Positions 29,459 to 37,592 of a DNA stretch of 64,000 nt are shown piece by piece. This DNA comes from Streptococcus sp. 596553 (GTDB lineage: Bacteria; Bacillota; Bacilli; Lactobacillales; Streptococcaceae). The position numbers and the translations under genes were made by a program. The DNA is taken from the NCBI RefSeq assembly GCF_900411395.1, contig NZ_OXCQ01000010.1, positions 1-64,000 of the forward strand. Direction: 5' to 3'. The stretch's first letter is position 1; each line of letters begins with the position of its first letter. The notes beneath the pieces were generated by a model. It searched no databases. It saw nothing but the letters and a program-made list of their open reading frames with translations, and had not been told where the DNA came from.

Positions 29459-29487
29459 CGAAAACCGCTCAGCTGAGCGGTTTTTAG
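29459..29487. terminator. Bidirectional terminator, Cof gene / tRNA-Arg
   Basis: AAAACCGCTCAGCTGAGCGGTTTTT: an 11-bp self-complementary stem with flanking A and T runs. Confidence 0.9.
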
Positions 29488-29499
29488 TATCTAATTACA

Positions 29500-29571
29500 T
29501 GCCCCCTGCAGGAATCGAACCTGCAACTACTCCTTAGGAGGGAGTTGTTATATCCATTGAACTAAGGGAGC
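29500..29571 (-). tRNA. tRNA-Arg (anticodon CCT)
   Basis: Minus strand folds as a complete cloverleaf: acceptor GCTCCCT/AGGGGGC, anticodon stem ACTCC/GGAGT around loop CTCCTAA (anticodon CCT, reads AGG), and T-arm GCAGG-TTCGATT-CCTGC. Discriminator A at 29500; CCA is not encoded. It sits between the rplS terminator and a second terminator, with no obvious own promoter in the six bases upstream, so it may depend on read-through from rplS. Confidence 0.96.
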
Positions 29572-29575
29572 TAGA

Positions 29576-29606
29576 TAAAAACTCTGCTGAAGAAGCAGAG
29601 TTTTTT
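29576..29606 (-). terminator. rplS terminator
   Basis: AAAACTCTGCT/AGCAGAGTTTT stem with short loop TCTTC and a following T-run; symmetrical. Confidence 0.9.
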
Positions 29607-29613
29607 AGTCGAA

Positions 29614-29961
29614 TTAACGACGAATTTCTTTGATACGAGCTGCTTTACCTTGAAGAGCACGCAAGTAGTACAATTTCGCACGACGTACTTTACCGTAACG
29701 AACAACTTCGATTTTTTCAACACGTGGAGTGTGGATTGGGAAGATACGCTCAACACCTACACCGTTAGAGATTTTACGAACTGTGTAGTTTTCTGAGATG
29801 CCAGCACCTTTACGTGCGATAACAACACCTTCAAAAATCTGGATACGTTCACGGTTACCTTCGACAACTTTCGCGTGTACACGAACAGTGTCACCAGGAC
29901 GGAATGATGGGATATCTGTACGAAGTTGACCTTCAGTCAAGCTTTGGATTAATGGATTCAT
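29614..29961 (-). CDS. rplS: 50S ribosomal protein L19
   Basis: L19 lies at the 30S-50S interface. The 115-residue sequence matches the family from start ([20 protein letters not shown]) to end ('[18 protein letters not shown]'). GGAG precedes the ATG. A 110-nt leader with a possible self-regulating hairpin lies upstream. Confidence 0.98.
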
Positions 29962-30074
29962 TTTATTCTCCTATCTTTGTCAATCTTGAGGAAACTTCCT
30001 CAGCGGATAAACTGTATTTTTGTGCGTCCATTACACACAGAAACTATCATATCAGATAATTTCAGTTTTGTAAA
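29962..30074 (-). promoter_or_regulatory. rplS promoter and leader, L19-leader candidate
   Basis: -35 TTTACA (30074-30069), 17-base spacer, -10 TATGAT (30051-30046). The leader has a TGAGGAA/TTCCTCA hairpin (about 30003-29986) close to the ribosome site, consistent with the L19 leader class of Firmicutes, in which L19 represses its own mRNA. The structural assignment is tentative. Confidence 0.6.
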
Positions 30075-30084
30075 GCTCTTTTCT

Positions 30085-31302
30085 CTACTTTTTTGCAACT
30101 TTTTGACCGGAATAAATGCTCCACTCTTTTGGCAGGCAATAGGCTATGGCACAGGCAATCACAAAGAAAGGAAGATTGGCATAGCCAAAGGCTTCTCCTC
30201 CGATCAAGATCGGTGCGAGCAAGGTCGTGGTCGCACTACCAAAGACACTGGCATAACCAATAGCTGCAACGACCAAGACTGGAAGACCCAGTATAGGTGC
30301 GAGAAAGACGCCAAGCGTAGCTCCGATCGCAAAGAGCGGTGTCACTTCTCCTCCTTGGTATCCAGCAGAGATGGTTACCACGGTAAAGAGAAGTTTGAGG
30401 ATCCAGTCATAAGACTGCGCAGTCCCCTGATGAAAGGCTAGATCAATCAGATTGGTTCCAAGTCCACTATAAGTGCCGACTTTGGTCAGCTGGAGAGTCA
30501 AGAGGACTAAGCTGAGACCAGCCCCAATGACAGCAATCCGGATATACGGATTAGGCAAGACTTGAGCGACTGTTTTTTTCAACCAAGAAAGACTAACTAC
30601 AAAGAGCTTCCCAGCGAGGCCAAAAGCCAAGCCAAGAAGGGCAACTTTGATCAAGGTCTCTGGTGTCCAGCTCAACGTTTCCTTGAGTGGCACAGCAAAT
30701 TTCTCCAAGCCAAGAGCATGAGAGGTGAAGCTCGCCACGATCGAGGCGATGAGAGCTGGATAGAGAGCAATCAGCTGCAATTCCCCAACGGTCAAAACTT
30801 CAAGGGCAAAGAAGGTGGCAGCTAGTGGCGTCTGAAAGAGCCCCGCAAAACCTGCTGCCATCCCGGTCATAAGAAAAATACGTGAAGCATCGGCTATCTT
30901 GATATGACGGGCAAAACGATGCGAAAGGGTTGCTCCAATCTGAACAGCTACGCCTTCCCGACCAACCGAACCACCAAAGAGGTGGCTCATCCAGGTCGTC
31001 AGCATGATCAAAGGCACCAAGACCAAGGGGATTTCCTCCTCACGCGCGTGTCCAACATCAAAAACTAGGCCCATCCCTTTTGATGCCTTGCCACCAAAAC
31101 GTTTATAGAGATAAACGATGACAAGCCCTGCTAAAGCCAGGAAAAGAATCAAGGGCCAGTGCTGGCTTCGAACATCTCCGATTAGGAGAAGGCCTTGGCC
31201 AAAAATCATATCAATGGTACCGACCAATAGACCGATGAAGAGGGCCATCCCTGTCAGTACCATATACTGTTTTGCTTTTTCCTTGATGGATAGACTAATC
31301 AC
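30085..31302 (-). CDS. ClC-family channel/antiporter, fluoride-type candidate
   Basis: A 405-residue ClC protein with about ten or more membrane helices. The gating Glu is in VGREGVAVQIG (canonical chloride types have GREGP), and the GSGIP selectivity segment is replaced by 'SKGMGL', with Met at the serine position; both features recall the CLC-F fluoride/proton antiporters. 'GGEVTPLFAIG' is the third filter segment. In pneumococcus I recall crcB fluoride channels at this place, which agrees with a fluoride role. No fluoride riboswitch is visible. It overlaps the upstream chorismate mutase by 8 bp. Confidence 0.8.
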   Translation of the reverse strand: MISLSIKEKAKQYMVLTGMALFIGLLVGTIDMIFGQGLLLIGDVRSQHWPLILFLALAGLVIVYLYKRFGGKASKGMGLVFDVGHAREEEIPLVLVPLIMLTTWMSHLFGGSVGREGVAVQIGATLSHRFARHIKIADASRIFLMTGMAAGFAGLFQTPLAATFFALEVLTVGELQLIALYPALIASIVASFTSHALGLEKFAVPLKETLSWTPETLIKVALLGLAFGLAGKLFVVSLSWLKKTVAQVLPNPYIRIAVIGAGLSLVLLTLQLTKVGTYSGLGTNLIDLAFHQGTAQSYDWILKLLFTVVTISAGYQGGEVTPLFAIGATLGVFLAPILGLPVLVVAAIGYASVFGSATTTLLAPILIGGEAFGYANLPFFVIACAIAYCLPKEWSIYSGQKVAKK

Positions 31303-31567
31303 GCGCCCTGACCTCCTCTTGGTAAGTTCTAGAGTGTTTCATCATATCTTGAAACTGGGCTTGAATTGTCGAGCGATACTGCTCATCCATCACAAGAGAG
31401 CCGACTTTTTCAAGAACTTCTCTTTCCCTTCCCTGGTCGAGCACAGGGAGTCCCTCTTGCTCCTTATATTTTACAATCTGACCGACACAAACCATCCGTT
31501 TTTCCAGCAAGGCTACAAGCTCTTGATCGATTTGATCAATTTCTTGACGAATACTATCTAAATCCAT
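31295..31567 (-). CDS. Chorismate mutase, AroQ type
   Basis: A 90-residue all-helical AroQ-class chorismate mutase, chorismate to prephenate for Phe and Tyr synthesis. The start 'MDLDSIRQEIDQIDQELVAL' holds the conserved Arg and Asp/Leu pattern; 'KEQEGLPVLDQGREREVLEK' in the middle carries catalytic Lys and Arg. It is fused to no other domain. The gene overlaps the ClC gene and follows the flavodoxin gene by 119 bp. Confidence 0.92.
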   Translation of the reverse strand: MDLDSIRQEIDQIDQELVALLEKRMVCVGQIVKYKEQEGLPVLDQGREREVLEKVGSLVMDEQYRSTIQAQFQDMMKHSRTYQEEVRARD

Positions 31568-31686
31568 AGTGTCTCCTCCTTTATTTGAATTATTGTATCA
31601 AAAAGCCACCAAATAGGCTAGTAAAATCCCAACTCACGATAAGAAAAATGCACTGATTGATTGCATCAGCTCACGTTTGTTTATAC

Positions 31687-32130
31687 TTATCCTACTTTAG
31701 CAGCCAATTCTTCTGCGAATTGTTCCAAGCGTTCAATGTCTTCTTCTTCGGCAGAAAGATCAACTTTGACACACTCTGAACCTTTTTCTGCCCCTGTTGA
31801 CACAAAAACACGGTCAAAGTCATCAACAGCCTTACAGAATTCATCGTAGAAGGTATCTCCTGAGCCGACCACTCCGTAGATTTTACCATTCAAGTTGAGG
31901 TCTGCTAGGTCTTCGTAGAAGTCCATCATCTCATCTGGCAATTCTCCATCACCATAAGTATAGGTCGCAACGATAGCGATGTCTGCCTCCAAGAAGTCGG
32001 AAGCGTCAACAGTTGTACATTCATCAACATCGACATCCAAGCCCAAGTCACGTAATTTGTCTGCTACAATATCTGCAATTTCTTCGGTATTACCGGTCAT
32101 ACTGGCAAATACAATTTTTGCTAATGCCAT
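31687..32130 (-). CDS. Flavodoxin
   Basis: A 147-residue short-chain flavodoxin, an FMN electron carrier. The phosphate-binding loop SMTGNTEEIA is at residues 10-19, followed by aromatic FMN-stacking segments 'TYTYGDGELPDEM' and 'GSGDTFYDEF'. Strongly acidic. GAGGAGGAC precedes the ATG. First gene of the minus-strand cluster, divergent from the DHH gene. Confidence 0.95.
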   Translation of the reverse strand: MALAKIVFASMTGNTEEIADIVADKLRDLGLDVDVDECTTVDASDFLEADIAIVATYTYGDGELPDEMMDFYEDLADLNLNGKIYGVVGSGDTFYDEFCKAVDDFDRVFVSTGAEKGSECVKVDLSAEEEDIERLEQFAEELAAKVG

Positions 32131-32233
32131 ATCGTCCTCCTCAATTTATCTTTCTCCATTATATCACATCTTTTTCATTTTAAAAATAAAAATTCTTGTG
32201 CTACAATGAAATGAGAAAGAATTGAGGTTATTT

Positions 32234-33169
32234 ATGGACATTTGCCATCAAATTTTAGAAAAAATTAAAGAATACGACACGATTATCATTCATCGTCATA
32301 TGAAACCAGACCCTGATGCCTTGGGAAGTCAGGTGGGATTGAAAGCTCTTCTCAAACATCATTTCCCAGAAAAAACCATCAAAGCCGTTGGTTTTGATGA
32401 ACCAACTCTTACTTGGATGGCTGAAATGGATCTTGTTCAAGATAGTGCCTACCAAGGTGCCCTTGTCATCGTCTGTGATACGGCGAATACTGCTCGTATC
32501 GATGATAAGCGCTATAGTCAAGGTGATTTTCTCATTAAGATTGACCACCATCCAAATGATGATGTATACGGTGACCTATCATGGGTGGATACTAGTTCAA
32601 GCAGTGCTAGCGAGATGATTACCCTATTTGCCCAAACAACCCAACTGGCCTTGTCAGATCGCGCTGCTGAATTACTCTTTGCAGGAATTGTTGGTGATAC
32701 AGGTCGCTTCCTCTACCCTTCTACCACTGCACGGACTCTTCGTCTGGCTGCTTATTTGAGAGAACATAACTTTGACTTTGCGGCTCTCACCCGCAAAATG
32801 GACACTATGAGCTACAAAATTGCTAAACTTCAAGGCTACATCTACGACCATCTGGAAGTGGATGAAAATGGTGCAGCTCGCGTTATCCTGAGTCAGAAAA
32901 TCTTAAAACAATTCAATGTTACCGATGCTGAAACTGCAGCCATTGTCGGTGCACCTGGGCGTATTGATAGTGTGAGTCTCTGGGGAATTTTTGTGGAGCA
33001 GGCTGATGGCCACTATCGTGTTCGCTTACGTAGTAAAATCCATCCTATCAATGAAATCGCCAAGGAACATGATGGTGGAGGCCACCCTCTAGCAAGTGGT
33101 GCTAATTCCTATAGCCTAGAAGAAAACGAAATCATCTACCAAAAGTTAAAAAACTTGCTTAAAAACTGA
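32234..33169 (+). CDS. DHH/DHHA1 phosphoesterase, NrnA-like
   Basis: A 311-residue bifunctional nanoRNase/pAp-phosphatase type protein. The DHH motif lies in 'IKIDHHPNDD' (about residues 102-111), other metal ligands in 'HRHMKPDPDALGS' (about 21-33) and 'VCDTANTAR'; DHHA1 carries 'GGGHPLASGA' near the C-terminus. Start ATG 32234 follows TTGAGGT. A c-di-AMP-linear-dinucleotide phosphodiesterase (Pde2-like) role is the alternative, since streptococcal homologues cleave pApA. Confidence 0.9.
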   Translation: MDICHQILEKIKEYDTIIIHRHMKPDPDALGSQVGLKALLKHHFPEKTIKAVGFDEPTLTWMAEMDLVQDSAYQGALVIVCDTANTARIDDKRYSQGDFLIKIDHHPNDDVYGDLSWVDTSSSSASEMITLFAQTTQLALSDRAAELLFAGIVGDTGRFLYPSTTARTLRLAAYLREHNFDFAALTRKMDTMSYKIAKLQGYIYDHLEVDENGAARVILSQKILKQFNVTDAETAAIVGAPGRIDSVSLWGIFVEQADGHYRVRLRSKIHPINEIAKEHDGGGHPLASGANSYSLEENEIIYQKLKNLLKN

Positions 33170-33264
33170 TAAAATACTTGCCAAACTTTTCAGAATCTGA
33201 TAGACTAGTATGGTAACAATCTATGGCTCGCAAAGAGACCATGGCAGAAAGGAACTATTGCAAA

Positions 33265-33507
33265 ATGAAAAAAGATATCCATCCAGAATATCGCCCAGTT
33301 GTCTTCATGGACACAACTACTGGTTACCAATTCCTTAGCGGTTCAACAAAACGCTCTAACGAAACAGTTGAGTTCGAAGGCGAAACTTACCCATTGATCC
33401 GTGTGGAAATTTCATCAGACTCACACCCATTCTACACTGGACGTCAAAAGTTCACTCAAGCAGATGGACGCGTGGATCGTTTCAACAAAAAATACGGTCT
33501 CAAATAA
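33265..33507 (+). CDS. rpmE2: 50S ribosomal protein L31 type B
   Basis: An 80-residue L31 of the zinc-free (C-minus) type: no CxxC pairs are present. Typical segments are [14 protein letters not shown] at the start and '[11 protein letters not shown]'. ATG 33265 follows AAGGA; an upstream in-frame frame from 33223 is not part of the protein. Single gene followed by a strong terminator. Confidence 0.96.
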
Positions 33508-33511
33508 TGAT

Positions 33512-33541
33512 AAAAAGAACAGTTTCGGCTGTTCTTTTTTC
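33512..33541 (+). terminator. rpmE2 terminator
   Basis: AAAGAACAG-TTTCGG-CTGTTCTTTT followed by T-rich sequence. Confidence 0.9.
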
Positions 33542-33573
33542 TTTCTTGAAATCAACTGCTGTTTTCATGTTCC

Positions 33574-33640
33574 AAACTCAAAAAAACTTTGCACTCTCGA
33601 TAGCCACTCGATGGTTTTCAGAATATAGAGTTTTTTCTTG
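33574..33640 (+). repeat. Direct repeat upstream of the relBE pair
   Basis: AAACTCAAAAAAACTTTGCA at its start, then a segment GATAGCCACTCGATGGTTTT and a partial return arm. The copy at 34392-34457 matches over about 66 bp with a few changes. Both copies can fold, pairing ACTTTGCACTCT-like and AGAGT..AAAGTT-like arms; the second is a better hairpin. Confidence 0.85.
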
Positions 33641-33660
33641 CCTAAAAAATAGAAAAGATA

Positions 33661-33682
33661 TATACTAGCTATATATAGTATA
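33661..33682 (+). promoter_or_regulatory. Palindromic promoter/operator of relBE
   Basis: TATACTAGCTATATATAGTA: arms TATACTA and TAGTATA flank the centre; it includes a TATACT -10 and lies 16 bp before the antitoxin start, so it is a likely autoregulation site for the RelB-RelE complex. Confidence 0.6.
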
Positions 33683-33697
33683 GATTGGAGATATACC

Positions 33698-33982
33698 ATG
33701 ACGACATCACTTACTAAGCAATACAATTTTAAAATCAACGAGTCATCAATGGAACAAGCTAGAGCTATCATCAAGGAAAAAGGAATGACTATGACGGATG
33801 CTATTAGTCTTTTTATCGAGCAGATTGTTCTCGAACAGGATTTACCAATAAAAACCGCAGAAGATTTACACCGTGAACGATTGATTCAGGAGCTACAAGC
33901 CCAATCTGAACGCGCCTTAAGAGAATATGAATCTGGACAAGGAACTTCCCTAGATGATATGAGGCTACGATATGGCTTATAA
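33698..33982 (+). CDS. RelB/DinJ-type antitoxin
   Basis: A 94-residue protein with an N-terminal ribbon-helix-helix ('YNFKINESSMEQARAIIKEK', then 'MTMTDAISLFIEQIV') and an acidic, probably flexible C-terminus that would wrap the toxin. It ends within the toxin start: the two genes overlap by 11 bp. GGAGATATACC precedes the ATG. Family assignment is clear from the RHH and the partner gene. Confidence 0.9.
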   Translation: MTTSLTKQYNFKINESSMEQARAIIKEKGMTMTDAISLFIEQIVLEQDLPIKTAEDLHRERLIQELQAQSERALREYESGQGTSLDDMRLRYGL

Positions 33983-34331
33983 AGTGATTCTATCTACTGA
34001 AGTGAGTCAGGCAATTGACAGTATTCATGACTATATTACTACCGTTCTTTTATCACCTCAGTCTGCCAAAAATACTGTTGCTAGAATTTTAGACGGCTTA
34101 AAAAGTTTAGAAACCTTTCCTGAAGCTGGCTTTGATGCAGATGAAAAAATTGGACTAAAAATCAACAGTAAGTACCCAACACGGGGAAAAATTATTGGGC
34201 AATATATCTTGCTTTACTTTATCGATCAAACCCAAAGAACTGTTTTTCTTTCCCACTTATTCCACACCAAAAGTGACTATGTTACCTTGCTACAAAGCAA
34301 AAATAATAAAAATTCAAAATCATCATTTTAA
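33972..34331 (+). CDS. RelE/ParE-type toxin
   Basis: A 119-residue toxin of the RelE/ParE superfamily: 'YKVILSTEVSQAIDSIHDYI' helix pair, 'ARILDGLKSLETFPEAG' second helix region and a beta sheet with 'IGQYILLYFIDQTQRTVFLSHLFH'. RelE types cleave mRNA on the ribosome and ParE types poison gyrase; the sequence alone does not decide, though the RelB-like partner favours RelE. The C-terminal tail is Lys/Ser/Asn rich and extends past the usual end. Confidence 0.88.
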   Translation: MAYKVILSTEVSQAIDSIHDYITTVLLSPQSAKNTVARILDGLKSLETFPEAGFDADEKIGLKINSKYPTRGKIIGQYILLYFIDQTQRTVFLSHLFHTKSDYVTLLQSKNNKNSKSSF

Positions 34332-34391
34332 TGTCCACTGCTCCCTTAATAGCCTTGTAATTATAAAGAATACAGTCTTCATTTTAACTAG

Positions 34392-34457
34392 AAACTCAAA
34401 AAAACTTTGCACTCTAGATAGCCACACGATGGTTTCCAGAGTACAAAGTTTTTTAAT
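34392..34457 (+). repeat. Direct repeat downstream of the relBE pair
   Basis: Second copy of the 33574-33640 repeat. Here AAACTTTGCACTCT pairs with AGAGTACAAAGTTTT, giving a hairpin with T-run, so it also acts as the relBE terminator. Confidence 0.85.
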
Positions 34458-34508
34458 TTGACAAGATTTAGTCTTCCTTATCTTGATTTTCAGTTCCTTA
34501 CCAATAAA

Positions 34509-34543
34509 AAACTAAGCCTAGGACAATCTCCAAAGCTTAGTTT
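34509..34543 (-). terminator. Terminator of the choline-binding amidase
   Basis: AAACTAAGC/GCTTAGTTT stem; on the minus strand a T-run follows. Confidence 0.85.
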
Positions 34544-34554
34544 GATATAGTTTC

Positions 34555-35952
34555 TTAATTTCCAGCGTAATATTTTTGAATTCCTTTAATAATGCCTTCA
34601 ACTAACTTATCTTGGTATTGATCACTACGGATTCGTTGGTTTTCTTCTGGATTATCCATATAACCCAACTCTAATAACACAGCAGGTTTCGCAGTTTCAC
34701 GAAGAACAGCGAAGGTGGCTTGCAGAAGTCCAGCATCTCTAGCTCCTGTCTCGATCAAGAGAGATGAATGAAGGTCAGCGGCCAAACGATTACTTTCACT
34801 TATACGGTCTGGATTATTATGCCAGTACTGGTTAATCTTGCTCGGGTAACCTGCATCTTCCTTATAAGAATAAGTCTGTATTCCCAGATTCAGTGTTGTG
34901 TCATTCCCAGTAGCGTTAAAATGAATACTAATAAAGAAGTCTGCATTCGTTTTATTTACCATACGAGAACGCTCTGTCACAAAGTCAACATCCACATCAC
35001 TATCACGAGATGTTAAAACTGTATAGCCAAGTTCTTCTAAACGTTTCCGTAATTTACGAGAGACCTGTAGATTCAAATCTTTTTCAGCTATTCCATAATA
35101 GTAAGCGCCCGAATCACGTCCACCATGCCCAGGATCTAGGAAAATAGTCTTACTATAGCGCCCCTTTTCAAATCCTTTTGGAAGTTCTTGCACCCATTTA
35201 CCATTATCTTTGAAAAAATGACTACTTCCATCAATAGTATAAGTTCCAGTGACATAAACGCCATCTTCTTTAAGATAATACCAAGCTTTATAATCTTGAT
35301 CATAAATCCACTCTTTGTGAGCCATGTAGCCACCAGATTTTAGATAGTAAGAGCCAACCCATTGCTGTTCAGCATAGTGCCCACCTGCCTTGAGATAAAA
35401 CCAGCTAGAGTAGTTCGGATCGTACACCCATTCTTTATCTGCCATAGCCCCACTGGACTTCAGGTAATAATTTCCCTTCCAGGTATTAGCCATCATGGTA
35501 CCATTTTGATCAAATGCATACCATTTACCATTGATTTGACTCCATTGGTTAGACAAATATTTTCCTGAGCCATTGGCGTAGTACCACTTGTTAGCCATCT
35601 GATACCAGCTATTTTCAAGTAAGTAACCATCCTTATCAAATAGGTAGCCCTCATAAAGAGTATCTGTAAATTTGACACCTGTTTGACTATAATAAGTCCA
35701 CTTCCCGTCTTCTTTTACCCAACCAGTTTGTAGCTTAGACTCAGTAGGAAGAGTTGGTTTTGTCTCCTGCTTACTCGAACTAGGAGTCGTTGGCTGATTT
35801 TCTGTAGCTACTTGAAAAGGACTTGCAGAGCTAGTAGTTGAACCACCGATAGAGTTATTCGTAGGATGACTAGCATCATTAGCTAAAACTGTTTGGCTAG
35901 TGAATCCAAGAAGAGCCAGAGCAAGAATCGTAAATTTCTTATATGATTTCAT
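34555..35952 (-). CDS. Choline-binding N-acetylmuramoyl-L-alanine amidase (Amidase_3)
   Basis: A 465-residue secreted wall hydrolase. Signal peptide about 1-24 (ending VLAND), Ser/Thr/Pro linker to about 75, then choline-binding repeats of W-Y-Y-x10-G type (about 76-255), then a C-terminal Amidase_3 zinc domain: ligands in 'DPGHGGRDSGA' and 'EKDLNL', 'ISIHFNAT', and catalytic Glu in 'LLELGYMDN'. The repeat-first order is opposite to LytA. It is divergent from another choline-binding gene. I do not know a pneumococcal name for it; S. mitis and relatives carry such amidases. Confidence 0.88.
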   Translation of the reverse strand: MKSYKKFTILALALLGFTSQTVLANDASHPTNNSIGGSTTSSASPFQVATENQPTTPSSSKQETKPTLPTESKLQTGWVKEDGKWTYYSQTGVKFTDTLYEGYLFDKDGYLLENSWYQMANKWYYANGSGKYLSNQWSQINGKWYAFDQNGTMMANTWKGNYYLKSSGAMADKEWVYDPNYSSWFYLKAGGHYAEQQWVGSYYLKSGGYMAHKEWIYDQDYKAWYYLKEDGVYVTGTYTIDGSSHFFKDNGKWVQELPKGFEKGRYSKTIFLDPGHGGRDSGAYYYGIAEKDLNLQVSRKLRKRLEELGYTVLTSRDSDVDVDFVTERSRMVNKTNADFFISIHFNATGNDTTLNLGIQTYSYKEDAGYPSKINQYWHNNPDRISESNRLAADLHSSLLIETGARDAGLLQATFAVLRETAKPAVLLELGYMDNPEENQRIRSDQYQDKLVEGIIKGIQKYYAGN

Positions 35953-36335
35953 TTATTTAACCTTTCTAGGGGAATGGAATCCCTGTGTTATTGAGTTATT
36001 TGACTTCCTTGATGAAGGAAGATTTGTTCTACATCCTCTAAACTATAATTTATATGACATCATAGAGTGTTTAGCTTATTTAAAGATGTGAAACCTAAAA
36101 AGCATGACTAAGTGGGAACCTTAAAAATTCAATTTCTGAACACCTAATCTCGCTTCAAATAGTTATCGAACAAGTCGAGTAGATTTCATTAAAATCATCT
36201 ATTTATATTATACACCAAATTTAAGAAAAATTTTTGCAAACATCTAAATTTAAAATAAATCTAGTCCCTAGCTATACCGAATTTTAGTTTACTCTGCCTA
36301 GTAGAGATGTTATAATAAAAATAGGAGGACACAAA
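35953..36335. promoter_or_regulatory. Divergent promoter region of two choline-binding genes
   Basis: 383 bp. Plus direction: TTTACT (36288-36293), 17-base spacer, TATAAT (36311-36316), then AGGAGG before ATG 36336. Minus direction: TATAAT on the minus strand (36212-36207) with a distant TTGCAA. The long amidase leader contains small hairpins, for example GGGGAATGGAATCCC near 35969. Nothing coding is seen. Confidence 0.6.
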
Positions 36336-37487
36336 ATGAACAATAAAACTAAAAAGTTCACACTTGCTACAGTTTTAGTACTTTCCTTGTTAGGAGCTGG
36401 AACTCTTACATCACAATCAGTAGCTGCTAATGATAGGCTGGTTTCCACTCAAGCAATCAATGGTCAATCCTACAATATCTTAAACTCTGAGATCACTAGT
36501 GCTTCTTCTGGTACTACTCTAGTTGGGATTGAAGGGACTTTCTTAACGCCAGATAAACAGGCTATCTTAGACCGTATCAATGCCATTCGAAAAGAGGCAG
36601 CAGATGAAGGTCTAGCTACTAGCTATGTTCCTATCAAATGGTCAACTGCACTAGAAAAAACAGCCTTCGTTCGTGCAGCAGAAGCTTCGATCACCATTGA
36701 TCACACACGCTTGTCTAGCAAGGATATTTGGACTTCCTGGCCTGCAGGAAATTTCTCCCTTTCAGAAAATTTGGCTTGGAACTATGACGGATTTATGAAG
36801 GCCATCCAGCAATGGTATGATGAAAAAGTCGATTATGTTAAATCTCGTAGTGGTGTCAGTGTTACAGGTCAAACTGGACACTATAAATCCTTAATTGATC
36901 CAAAACTGACCTATATGGGGTTGGCAGCCTTTGAAAACCCTGCCACTCAAAATGGATGGATTACTGTTGCACAAAGTCTCGGAACAGCATCTGGTGGCTC
37001 TGAAGAATTAGCTAGTGGTTATGGAAAGGCCATTCAATATACAGAAGCAAATTCTTCTCAGATTCAAACATTTGCGACTAAGGCAAATCTTTTTGACAAA
37101 GACTTGAAGGCAATCGGAACTCATAAAACCAAAACTGCAAATACAAATTCAAGTCAGAAAAATGGGTCCAATCATTCCCAATACTTCGGAAGTTGGATTC
37201 AATCAAACGGACGTTGGTGGTTTGAACACAATGACGGCTCATACACGAGTAATGGATGGGAAAAAATAAATAGAACTTGGTATCGCTTTGACAACTCTGG
37301 CTGGATGCAAACAGGCTGGGTGAAAGACGGTAGCTGGTACTATCTCGACGGTTCAGGCGCTATGAAGACTGGTTGGATGAAAGTATCTGGCAAATGGTAC
37401 TATGCCTATAGTTCAGGTGCACTCGCAATCAATACGACTACACCTGACGGTTACCGTGTTAATTACAATGGGGAGTGGGTAGGATAA
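36336..37487 (+). CDS. Choline-binding protein with CAP/SCP domain
   Basis: A 383-residue secreted protein. Signal peptide about 1-31 (ALA-type site near SVAAN), then a CAP/SCP-like domain (about 70-230) with 'RINAIRKEAADEGL', 'FVRAAEASITIDHTR' and 'SENLAWNYDGFMKAIQQWYDEK', which carry the His and Glu characteristic of CAP cavities, and choline-binding repeats from about 285 to the end. It would sit on phosphocholine made by the lic genes. The function of bacterial CAP domains is unclear. AGGAGG precedes the start; a terminator follows. Confidence 0.85.
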   Translation: MNNKTKKFTLATVLVLSLLGAGTLTSQSVAANDRLVSTQAINGQSYNILNSEITSASSGTTLVGIEGTFLTPDKQAILDRINAIRKEAADEGLATSYVPIKWSTALEKTAFVRAAEASITIDHTRLSSKDIWTSWPAGNFSLSENLAWNYDGFMKAIQQWYDEKVDYVKSRSGVSVTGQTGHYKSLIDPKLTYMGLAAFENPATQNGWITVAQSLGTASGGSEELASGYGKAIQYTEANSSQIQTFATKANLFDKDLKAIGTHKTKTANTNSSQKNGSNHSQYFGSWIQSNGRWWFEHNDGSYTSNGWEKINRTWYRFDNSGWMQTGWVKDGSWYYLDGSGAMKTGWMKVSGKWYYAYSSGALAINTTTPDGYRVNYNGEWVG

Positions 37488-37504
37488 TTTAACTACAACA
37501 AAAA

Positions 37505-37564
37505 GGCTCTATGCTATCTTATAGTGAGTAATCTTCACTTTCAGATAGTATAGAGATTTTTATT
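37505..37564 (+). terminator. Terminator of the CAP-domain gene
   Basis: CTCTATGCTATCT pairs with AGATAGTATAGAG, followed by ATTTTTAT. Confidence 0.85.
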
Positions 37565-37592
37565 TACCTAGTACAGGTCTTATCTTAGGCAT

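Noticed and set aside
31568..32221. Fluoride riboswitch for the ClC operon
   Set aside because: No crcB-motif-like conserved segments were found upstream of the flavodoxin or chorismate mutase genes.
36219..36239. CiaR-like TTTAAG-N5-TTTTTG upstream of the CAP-domain gene
   Set aside because: Second half mismatches at two positions and the site is about 70 bp too far from the -10; chance in AT-rich DNA is likely.
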